DNA of 8,250 nt from CAZIVE01 sp964542435 (GTDB lineage: Bacteria > Bacteroidota > Bacteroidia > Bacteroidales > Tannerellaceae). The translations under genes were made by a program, and so were the position numbers. Positions 1-5,925 of this stretch are shown here, in pieces. Location of the stretch: assembly GCA_964542435.1 (NCBI GenBank), contig CAZIVE010000118.1, forward strand, positions 1 through 8,250, read 5' to 3'. How positions within the stretch are numbered: position 1 is the stretch's first letter; every line of letters begins with the position of its first letter. The notes under the pieces are model-generated. The model was not told the origin of the DNA, ran no database searches, and saw nothing but the letters and a program-made list of their open reading frames with translations.

Positions 1-76
1 GTCCTAAACAGCCCTTGTCATGCATTTCTGCAGGTTTAAAAGTTTCTAAATAGTGGTCACGATGTTTACGGAAATG
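1..76. other. Downstream flank of LTA-synthase-family gene, no supported gene
   Basis: This short edge region follows the stop codon of the LTA-synthase-family gene. On the minus strand an ATG at 23-25 opens a frame (M-H-D-K-G-C-L-G) that runs off the window, so a next gene could begin here, but eight codons are too few to identify anything and no promoter motif precedes it. On the plus strand two frames are open from the window edge and end at stops at 37-39 and 51-53, so a convergent gene could equally end here. I see no hairpin with a T-tract that would serve as a terminator. Confidence 0.3.
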
Positions 77-1906
77 CTATCTGTTTCCCATATCGTCGTA
101 TAGCGTTTGCAAAATGGCTTTGCCTTTGCTGATACGATCTGCGTCTCCTTGAGAAGGATTGCTGAGAAGCGTTTTGTTGCTCTCGTTGTCGTAGGCTGAA
201 ACGCCGGCTGCATCGATAAAGCCGAAGAGATTGGGATAGGTGTAAAATGCGAAGTGATGCACGCAGGGATCAAGAAGGTCTTTGCTGAAGCGGAATGACG
301 AAGCGGAGACGTTCATTTGATGAAGGAGTGTAGCGGCAAGGTCCGTCTGATTGCCAAAGGTGTCGATGACACGCGGATTTTTGACAGCTCCACCAATCCA
401 AAGCATCGGAATGTGGAAGCGGCGAGGTTCAAAATCTGTCAGACTTTCCGGATAATGATAACCATGATCTGCTATGAAAACGATCAGCAGGTTCTTCCAT
501 TGCGGAAGCTGGCGGACCTTATTCACAAATTGCCCGATGCAGCTGTCGGTGAAGGCCACGGAATTCAGATAGGGATGTTTCAAGTGATGAAAAGGAACTT
601 CAAACGGTTCGTGACTGCTGAGCGTAAGGAATGTGCTCATCCAATTCCCGCCGTTTTGTCTGTCTTTGATCACCTCGTAGAGATGATTGAACGTGTAGTT
701 ATCGTTAGCGCCCCATTTGTTCAGACGGCTCCCGATGGGGAAGTTGACGTCGGACGTAATCTTGCTGTAGCCGGAACTGAAGAAATAGCTTTTCATGTTG
801 GTGAAGTTGATATCGCCGCCATAAAGCATGTCCGAGGTGTATCCAAGTTCGTCGAGACTCTTTGCGATGGATGGAAGCGACTGGCTCTTCGATGGATATT
901 TCATGATGGAAGTCGTGGGCTGGGCGAGATAACCGTTCAAGACCGAAACCAATCCGCGGTCTGTGCGGAACGAGTTGGCATATATATTGGTAAAGAGCAC
1001 GCCTTCCTTGCTCAGTCTGTTCAGATTGGGTGTAATGCCCGGTTCACCTCCGACCGCTTCGACAGTGTTTGCAGAAAAGCTTTCCAAGATGATGATGAGA
1101 ACATTCGGACGGGTCGTGTTAAGTAATGTATCCCGGCTGCATGTGTCTGCGGATGCAAAGAGCGGATCGAAGATGGCTTTGCGCTGTGCTTCAGGAAAGA
1201 AGTTGAATTGGTCGGCGAATCGTTCCTCTTTGCTCAACGATGACAGAAGACTGAAGCAGGGATTGATGGCAGAGTGATTCAGAAACTGGCGGTCGCTGAA
1301 GTATACCATTCCCACATTGGCTGTGGAAGTGGTGATGCCGCCACGGATGGGAATGAACATTCCGCCGCCCAAGAGAAGAATGACGATACTGCTCAGGATC
1401 CTGTTCATTGGCAGTTTCTCTGGAGCGAGTGGCAGGATGATGCGGATAAACCAGATGCTGATCAGAAATGCGTACAGCAGGAATACGATGATCTGTACGA
1501 TTGCTTTTCCAATGGGCACACTTGCCATGGCATCTGCCGGTGACTTGAGATAGAAGAAAAGTGTTGCGTCAAGTCGGAATCCCCAATAGCTGTAGAGTGC
1601 CACATCCACAGCAAAGATAGCCGAGATGATGACTGAAGCTAAAATGAAATAGATCTTCAGCGTCTTTTTGAGCCAGTTCCCGGGCAACCATGCCGAAGCG
1701 AGGATGAGAAGTAGAGGAATGCAGGTGAGATATCCTGCTACAGTGAGATCCAGTTTCAGACCGTGCAGTATCACCATCAGATAGTCTATAAATGAACTTC
1801 CTGCCGCCAATGCATGGTTGTAGAGCATGAAGGCAGGTTTCTGAATGATGAATACAGGCAGCCAGGCGAAGAATATCGCCAGCAGAAACAGGATACGTTT
1901 TTTCAT
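77..1906 (-). CDS. LTA synthase family protein (membrane-anchored sulfatase-fold transferase)
   Basis: The 609-residue protein has the layout of the lipoteichoic acid synthase / phosphoglycerol transferase family. An N-terminal part has about five hydrophobic membrane segments (roughly residues 4-22, 53-73, 82-105, 133-160, 168-188), and a sulfatase-fold catalytic domain runs from about 266 to 530, expected outside the cytoplasmic membrane. By analogy with LtaS, the metal and catalytic residues are visible: E275 in ILES, the probable threonine nucleophile T315 in FRTDRG, H432 in SHEPF, D480-H481 in ADHG, and H498. Family members move phosphoglycerol or phosphoethanolamine groups onto envelope glycans or lipids; the substrate cannot be read from sequence, and a Gram-negative Bacteroidales is not expected to make classical LTA. 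The ATG start lies 5 nt after the stop of the ABC-F gene, so the two are probably cotranscribed. The reading frame is intact and of normal length. Family is certain, substrate unknown. Confidence 0.9.
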   Translation of the reverse strand: MKKRILFLLAIFFAWLPVFIIQKPAFMLYNHALAAGSSFIDYLMVILHGLKLDLTVAGYLTCIPLLLILASAWLPGNWLKKTLKIYFILASVIISAIFAVDVALYSYWGFRLDATLFFYLKSPADAMASVPIGKAIVQIIVFLLYAFLISIWFIRIILPLAPEKLPMNRILSSIVILLLGGGMFIPIRGGITTSTANVGMVYFSDRQFLNHSAINPCFSLLSSLSKEERFADQFNFFPEAQRKAIFDPLFASADTCSRDTLLNTTRPNVLIIILESFSANTVEAVGGEPGITPNLNRLSKEGVLFTNIYANSFRTDRGLVSVLNGYLAQPTTSIMKYPSKSQSLPSIAKSLDELGYTSDMLYGGDINFTNMKSYFFSSGYSKITSDVNFPIGSRLNKWGANDNYTFNHLYEVIKDRQNGGNWMSTFLTLSSHEPFEVPFHHLKHPYLNSVAFTDSCIGQFVNKVRQLPQWKNLLIVFIADHGYHYPESLTDFEPRRFHIPMLWIGGAVKNPRVIDTFGNQTDLAATLLHQMNVSASSFRFSKDLLDPCVHHFAFYTYPNLFGFIDAAGVSAYDNESNKTLLSNPSQGDADRISKGKAILQTLYDDMGNR

Positions 1907-1911
1907 TTCTG

Positions 1912-3528
1912 CTATTTGTTATACAGCTTCTCGCGCATGCTTGCCACCAGCGGATCGGTGATGTAGTCATCGTAATCCATGATTTTATCGATGTTGCCGT
2001 TGGGTGTCAGTTCGATGACACGGTTGGCGACGGTCTCAATGAATTCGTGGTCGTGGCTTGAGAAGAGTACGTTCCCTTTAAAGGCTTGCAGTGTATTGTT
2101 GAATGCCTGGATGGATTCGAGATCCAGGTGGTTTGTTGGTGTGTCGAGGATGATGGTGTTGGCGTCGGTCAACATCATGCGGGAAATCATGCAACGCATC
2201 TTTTCACCACCAGAAAGTACGCCGACCTTCTTTGATAGATCTTCTCCCGAGAAAAGCATTCTTCCAAGGAAACCTTTGAGGAACACTTCATTGGTGTCAG
2301 GTGAGAACTGTGTGAGCCATTCGAGCAGCGTGAAGTCTGAGTTGAAATATTTCGAGTTGTCGAGTGGGAGGTAGGTCGTGGTGATGGTTTGTCCCCATTG
2401 GAATGTTCCAGAATCAGCCTTTTCCTCGCCGTTGAGAATTTGGAAGAGAGCCGTCATGGCGCGTGGATCGTGGCTGATGAATACGATCTTGTCATTCTTC
2501 TCCACGTTGAGGTTCAGATCGCGGAAAAGTGTTTTGCCTTCCACTGTCTTCGTCAATCCCTTAATCTCAAGAATCTGATTGCCTGCTTCGCGGGCAGGTG
2601 AGAAGAGAATGCCGGGATAACGGCGCGAAGAGGGTTTGATCTCTTCTATGTTCAGCTTCTCAAGCATCTTCTTGCGACTGGTGGTCTGTTTTGATTTTGC
2701 CACATTGGCACTGAATCGGCGAATGAATTCTTCCAATTCCTTCTTCTTCTCTTCAGCCTTCTTGTTCTGATTCTGCATCTGACGCAATGCCAGCTGACTG
2801 GATTCATACCAGAAACTGTAGTTGCCTGCGAACATCGTAAGTTTGTTGAAGTCGATGTCCACGGTATGTGTACAAACTGAATCGAGAAAGTGACGGTCGT
2901 GACTGACAACAAGGACCGTGTGTTCGAAGTTGGAGAGATAATTCTCCAGCCATCCAACTGTATCGAGGTCGAGGTCGTTGGTGGGCTCATCCAGCAACAG
3001 ATTGTCGGGCTGTCCGAAGAGTGCACGGGCTAGCAGCACACGCACCTTCTGCTTACCGCTCAAGTCTTTCATCAGCGAATAGTGGAGATCTTCAGAGATC
3101 CCCAGACCACTGAGCAGACTGGCTGCATCGCTTTCAGCATTCCATCCGTCTAACTCATTGAATTTCTCTTCGAGTTCGGAAACGCGGATGCCGTCGGCAT
3201 CGCTGAAGTCTGGTTTCGCATAGATCGCATCCTTTTCACTCATCACTTTCCATAAGGTCTCATGGCCCATAAGTACGGTGTTGATGACGGTGTACTGATC
3301 GAACGCGAAGTGATCCTGGCTCAATACGGAGAGGCGTTCTCCGGGACCTAACGTAACGGTTCCTCTGGTTGGATCAAGTTGTTTGCTGATCACTTTGAGG
3401 AAGGTTGATTTCCCCGCACCGTTTGCACCGATGATGCCGTAGCAGTTGCCCGGTGTAAATTTCATGTTTACATCCTGAAAGAGGATACGCTTCCCGAACT
3501 GGACGTCCAAGTTGTTGACTAAAATCAT
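1912..3528 (-). CDS. ABC-F family ATPase with a degenerate second ATP site
   Basis: This 538-residue soluble protein has two nucleotide-binding domains, no membrane segments, and a charged, probably helical linker at about 243-305, the ABC-F pattern (ribosome-associated translation factors such as EttA, Uup, YbiT). Length and absence of a long arm insertion are closest to YbiT-like members. Domain 1 has Walker A GANGAGKST (34-42), Walker B with catalytic glutamate LLLDEPTNDLD (177-187, E181) and H-loop H210, but a nonstandard signature, LSGKQK (156-161). Domain 2 has a normal signature LSGGEK (438-443) and H-loop H492, but its Walker A is replaced by VFISHDPRAMTA (349-360, Met where lysine is expected), and the Walker B glutamate is threonine (T463 in LDTPTNHLD). 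Only one composite ATP site should therefore be catalytic. It has its own promoter upstream and leads into the LTA-synthase-family gene. Some ABC-F proteins give ribosome-protection antibiotic resistance; nothing here indicates that, and a housekeeping role is more likely. Confidence 0.93.
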   Translation of the reverse strand: MILVNNLDVQFGKRILFQDVNMKFTPGNCYGIIGANGAGKSTFLKVISKQLDPTRGTVTLGPGERLSVLSQDHFAFDQYTVINTVLMGHETLWKVMSEKDAIYAKPDFSDADGIRVSELEEKFNELDGWNAESDAASLLSGLGISEDLHYSLMKDLSGKQKVRVLLARALFGQPDNLLLDEPTNDLDLDTVGWLENYLSNFEHTVLVVSHDRHFLDSVCTHTVDIDFNKLTMFAGNYSFWYESSQLALRQMQNQNKKAEEKKKELEEFIRRFSANVAKSKQTTSRKKMLEKLNIEEIKPSSRRYPGILFSPAREAGNQILEIKGLTKTVEGKTLFRDLNLNVEKNDKIVFISHDPRAMTALFQILNGEEKADSGTFQWGQTITTTYLPLDNSKYFNSDFTLLEWLTQFSPDTNEVFLKGFLGRMLFSGEDLSKKVGVLSGGEKMRCMISRMMLTDANTIILDTPTNHLDLESIQAFNNTLQAFKGNVLFSSHDHEFIETVANRVIELTPNGNIDKIMDYDDYITDPLVASMREKLYNK

Positions 3529-3558
3529 GTTTGTTTAACCTATTAAGAATTGGGACTG

Positions 3559-3590
3559 CAAAGATAATAAAAGCGGTGAGCAGAAACAAA
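3559..3590 (-). promoter_or_regulatory. Bacteroidetes-type promoter for the ABC-F gene
   Basis: Read on the minus strand, TATCTTTG (3559-3566) matches the -7 consensus TAnnTTTG exactly, and TTTG (3587-3590) matches the -33 element with a 20-nt spacer. Transcription should start near 3552, giving a leader of about 25 nt before the ATG at 3526-3528. The -33 element lies inside the stem of the preceding terminator hairpin. Both elements match the consensus and the spacing is good; the start site itself is inferred. Confidence 0.7.
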
Positions 3591-3612
3591 TATGATTTTG
3601 TTTTTGCTCACC
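3565..3612 (-). terminator. Rho-independent terminator after the DHOD-like gene
   Basis: Two 16-nt arms (3597-3612 and 3575-3590) are complementary except for one mismatched pair (3583/3604) and flank a 6-nt loop at 3591-3596. On the minus strand the stem is followed by GCTTTTATTAT, a U-rich run in the RNA. It begins 35 nt after the stop codon of the DHOD-like gene. The plus-strand side has no T-run, so termination should act on minus-strand transcripts. The stem base is GC-rich (GGTGAGC) and the upper part AT-rich. Confidence 0.75.
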
Positions 3613-3647
3613 TATGTAGTTAAAGAAAAGCAAACTCGTGATAAAAA

Positions 3648-4625
3648 TCAGTCTCTATTCGAAAAATATTTCATGAACTGTGAACGCTCGTATTTGGAAG
3701 CGTCGGCGAAGTTCGCGTAGTTCAGTTTCTCACGGAAGTCGGCGAGTGAACTATAGTGAGACTGTTGCATCCACTCTTCTATGCAGACGAGCATCTGACG
3801 AATGACTTCGTTTCCGTGTGTATAGATAGTGCTACAAAGCTGGGTCGCGCTTGCTCCGGCGAGGAGGCATTTAACAACATCTTCCCAGTCCTGGACGCCT
3901 GTGCTGGAGGCAATGCTGATTCCCTGTACTTTGCCAGATACGATGGCTGTCCAACGAAGAGTGTCGCTCAAATCGGAATGGCTGCTAAACACGTTCCCTG
4001 ATACGATCTGTAGTTTGTTGATGTCGATGTCGGGCTGATAGTATCGGTTGAAGAGTACGACGCCATCGGCTCCGTTAGTCTTCATCAGATCCACCATAGC
4101 GGGAATGTTGTTGAAATATTTGCCGATCTTCATGATGATAGGAATCTTGACGGCCTCCTTCACTCTTCTGATGATGGACGAATAAAGCTTGCGGGCAGCA
4201 TCGTGATCATAGATGATATCGGTTTGCATGTAGAAGATGTTCAGCTCTAGAGCGTCGGCTCCGGCACTTTCAATCTGCTGGGCAAAATCAATCCATGCGT
4301 CTGCCTTGTAGCAGTTGATGCTGGCGATGATCGGAATGGAGCAGAGAGCTTTCGTCTTCTTGATTAGTTCGATATATTCATTTACCTGATTGGCTTTCAC
4401 GTAACCGCGGATGTAATCGCTAGCTTCGGGATAGTCGTTTTGACCCATTAGTTGGTCACTCTGCATTTCTATCTGTTCCTCGAAAAGGGACTTCAGAACA
4501 ATGGCTCCAGCTCCCACCTTCTCAAACTCCTTGTTTTTTTCAGGCTTGTTTGTGAGTCCGGAACTTCCGACAATCAACGGGTTGCGCAATGTCAATCCGG
4601 CGTATTTAGTAGAAAGATCGATCAT
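3648..4625 (-). CDS. Dihydroorotate dehydrogenase-like flavoprotein, substrate unknown
   Basis: The 325-residue protein is a TIM-barrel FMN oxidoreductase of the dihydroorotate dehydrogenase superfamily. Typical elements are visible: the N-terminal LTLRNPLIVGSSGLT (11-25), VLKS with the probable flavin-contacting K45, SINC (102-105), IIMKIGK (163-169), GVVLFNR (188-194), and a C-terminal phosphate-binding region with ASSTGVQDWEDV (239-250) followed by LLAGASATQLCSTIY (254-268). However, where true dihydroorotate dehydrogenases carry ELNxSCPN, this protein has ELNIFYMQTD (127-136). It therefore probably does not use dihydroorotate in the standard way, and the name pyrD should not be applied. 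The barrel is complete and the length normal, so this is an intact divergent paralogue rather than a decayed gene. It appears monocistronic: a promoter motif lies just upstream and a hairpin terminator downstream. The ATG at 4623-4625 fits the start of the conserved domain. Superfamily confident, reaction unknown. Confidence 0.87.
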   Translation of the reverse strand: MIDLSTKYAGLTLRNPLIVGSSGLTNKPEKNKEFEKVGAGAIVLKSLFEEQIEMQSDQLMGQNDYPEASDYIRGYVKANQVNEYIELIKKTKALCSIPIIASINCYKADAWIDFAQQIESAGADALELNIFYMQTDIIYDHDAARKLYSSIIRRVKEAVKIPIIMKIGKYFNNIPAMVDLMKTNGADGVVLFNRYYQPDIDINKLQIVSGNVFSSHSDLSDTLRWTAIVSGKVQGISIASSTGVQDWEDVVKCLLAGASATQLCSTIYTHGNEVIRQMLVCIEEWMQQSHYSSLADFREKLNYANFADASKYERSQFMKYFSNRD

Positions 4626-4654
4626 AATTTTCTGTCGTTTTTTATGTTGACGTA

Positions 4655-4662
4655 CAAAGATA
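4655..4662 (-). promoter_or_regulatory. Putative -7 promoter element for the DHOD-like gene
   Basis: TATCTTTG on the minus strand is the same octamer as in the ABC-F promoter and lies 29 nt upstream of the ATG, in AT-rich intergenic DNA. The nearest TTTG (4688-4691) is 25 nt further upstream, which is long for a -33 element, so only the -7 half is convincing. Confidence 0.55.
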
Positions 4663-4711
4663 TAAAATTATCAATTGGTATCATCTCCAAATATTAATAA
4701 TGTAAGAATCT

Positions 4712-5383
4712 CTAATATTGTCGTTCGCCGAAGATGTGCGTTCCGACACGTATCATCGTGCTTCCCTCTTCTACGGCAATATCATAATCCTGCGTCATGC
4801 CCATGGAAAGCGTCTTGAAGAAGTCATCGTCTTTGAAGAAGCCGTTTTTCAGTTCGAGGAAATAGTCGTGAAGTCCGTGAAACTCCTTGCGTACCTGATC
4901 ACTGTTGTCGGTGTTGGTCGCCATGCCCATCAGTCCGCAGATGCGAACGTTGGAAAGCTGGTTCAGCACATCCTTATGCAGCAACGCTTCGCATTCCTCG
5001 TGGTTGAATCCGTGTTTTGCCTCTTCTTGAGCGATATGCATTTCCAGCAGAACGCTGATTACGCGATTGCATCGAGCTGCCTGTTTGTTTACTTCGCTGA
5101 GGAGCTTGACGGTGTCGATGCTTTGGATCATGGAAATGAACGGGATAATCTCCTTGACCTTGTTGCTTTGCAGCGGACCGATGAAATGCCATTCGATGTC
5201 GTTAGGCATCACCTTCTGTTTGGCGCAAAGTTCCTGTGCCCGACTCTCTCCGAATATCCTTTGTCCGGCATCGTAAGCCTCTTGAAGTGCTTCGACAGGA
5301 TGAAATTTGGATACTGCGACAAGCGTCACTCCTTTGGGAAGCGACGCTTGCATTTCTTTTATATGGTCCGTTATACTACTCAT
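4712..5383 (-). CDS. yggS: YggS/PLPBP family pyridoxal phosphate homeostasis protein
   Basis: This 223-residue protein belongs to the YggS/PROSC (PLPBP) family: single-domain, cytosolic TIM-barrel proteins resembling the N-terminal domain of alanine racemase that bind PLP and help keep vitamin B6 and amino acid pools balanced, with no well-established enzymatic reaction. The PLP lysine is K26 in VAVSKFHP (22-29). Other family signatures are FGESRAQEL (44-52), WHFIGPLQSNK (65-75), GLMGMATNTD (149-158), and the C-terminal SMGMTQDYDIAVEEGSTMIR with VGTHIFGER, which provides the phosphate-binding loop. The usual FGEN is FGES here; I recall this from other Bacteroidetes members, so it is probably not a defect. 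Length is normal. The ATG start overlaps the TGA of the DUF4494 gene (ATGA), implying translational coupling. No strong terminator is visible after the stop; the next gene has its own -7 element. Confidence 0.94.
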   Translation of the reverse strand: MSSITDHIKEMQASLPKGVTLVAVSKFHPVEALQEAYDAGQRIFGESRAQELCAKQKVMPNDIEWHFIGPLQSNKVKEIIPFISMIQSIDTVKLLSEVNKQAARCNRVISVLLEMHIAQEEAKHGFNHEECEALLHKDVLNQLSNVRICGLMGMATNTDNSDQVRKEFHGLHDYFLELKNGFFKDDDFFKTLSMGMTQDYDIAVEEGSTMIRVGTHIFGERQY

Positions 5384-5901
5384 GATTGTTTCAGTTCTGC
5401 TGCTGCGTCTCTTTTCTGTTCGGCGATCAGCTCTTCCTGGCTTTTAGGTTTCAACTTTTCGCCTGGCGTTGCACTGGGATCGAAAGGAAAGACGTCCATC
5501 AGCTGAGTCTCTGTGACCATGGCGATCTGATAGTCTGCCAACGTGCCGCGCATACCCTCTTCGAAGACGTTGATAGCATCTTTCAGGTCGCTTGCCTGCA
5601 CCAGCATCTGAGCTGCCGTTTTCTTTTCTGCCCCGCTTTTCTCGTCGAGTGTGATGAAATAGATTTTGATCTTATAGAAACGATCACCCTTATCATTAAA
5701 GAAGGTATCGGAGAAACGGGCACGCTTGATGTCGGTCACCGTAAACTCACCCGTGATGAACGGACGGATCTCTTCGATGATTCTGGCTTCAGCCTCTGTG
5801 AAAGAGAGTGCGTCTACCAGATAAGGTTCCGTCACTTTCTTTTGCATTCCATTCTCCTGCATCTTTTGATAAGATACTTTACATTCAAACCAATTGTTCA
5901 T
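5380..5901 (-). CDS. DUF4494 domain protein, function unknown
   Basis: I recognise this 173-residue protein as a DUF4494 member, a family of unknown function found mainly in Bacteroidetes. It is soluble, with no signal peptide or membrane segment. The conserved part is residues 1 to about 142, opening MNNWFECKVSYQKMQENGMQ and including KKVTEPYLVDALSFTEAEARI (21-41), FTVTDIKRARFSDTFF (53-68) and KKTAAQMLVQASDLKDAINV (93-112). It then ends in a charged, low-complexity and probably disordered tail rich in K, E, A and Q (about 148-173). No catalytic motif can be seen, so I assign no activity. Its TGA overlaps the ATG of yggS by 4 nt, which points to coordinated expression and perhaps a link with PLP homeostasis. 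The start lies 24 nt after the stop of the GH3 gene, with no terminator between, so read-through from that gene is possible. Confidence 0.85.
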   Translation of the reverse strand: MNNWFECKVSYQKMQENGMQKKVTEPYLVDALSFTEAEARIIEEIRPFITGEFTVTDIKRARFSDTFFNDKGDRFYKIKIYFITLDEKSGAEKKTAAQMLVQASDLKDAINVFEEGMRGTLADYQIAMVTETQLMDVFPFDPSATPGEKLKPKSQEELIAEQKRDAAAELKQS

Positions 5902-5925
5902 TTTCGTATATTCTTATAATATGTA

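Noticed and set aside
23..76. Stop-codon read-through extension of the LTA-synthase-family protein (frame stays open after TAG to the window edge)
   Set aside because: Only 25 codons are open and the protein already has a normal length and ending; the run is well within chance.
317..1126. Long plus-strand open frame (269 codons) opposite the LTA-synthase-family gene
   Set aside because: It is antisense to the catalytic domain, whose motifs are clearly conserved on the minus strand; its translation resembles no family I know and has no promoter.
1612..1619. TATCTTTG promoter-like octamer on the minus strand inside the LTA-synthase-family gene
   Set aside because: It encodes Ala-Ile-Phe-Ala in a membrane segment and has no nearby downstream start; treated as coincidence.
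1569..1970. Minus-strand open frame spanning the ABC-F / LTA-synthase-family junction
   Set aside because: It is out of frame with both intact genes and has no recognisable domain.
4718..5506. Plus-strand open frame (262 codons) opposite yggS and DUF4494
   Set aside because: It crosses two well-supported minus-strand genes and is cysteine- and phenylalanine-rich, as expected of antisense translation; no independent coding evidence.
5386..5919. Plus-strand open frame (177 codons) opposite DUF4494
   Set aside because: Antisense shadow of a conserved minus-strand protein.
5907..5923. Small AT-only inverted repeat (ATATT/AATAT) between the GH3 and DUF4494 genes
   Set aside because: A five-base-pair stem without GC pairs and without a clear T-run is too weak to call a terminator.
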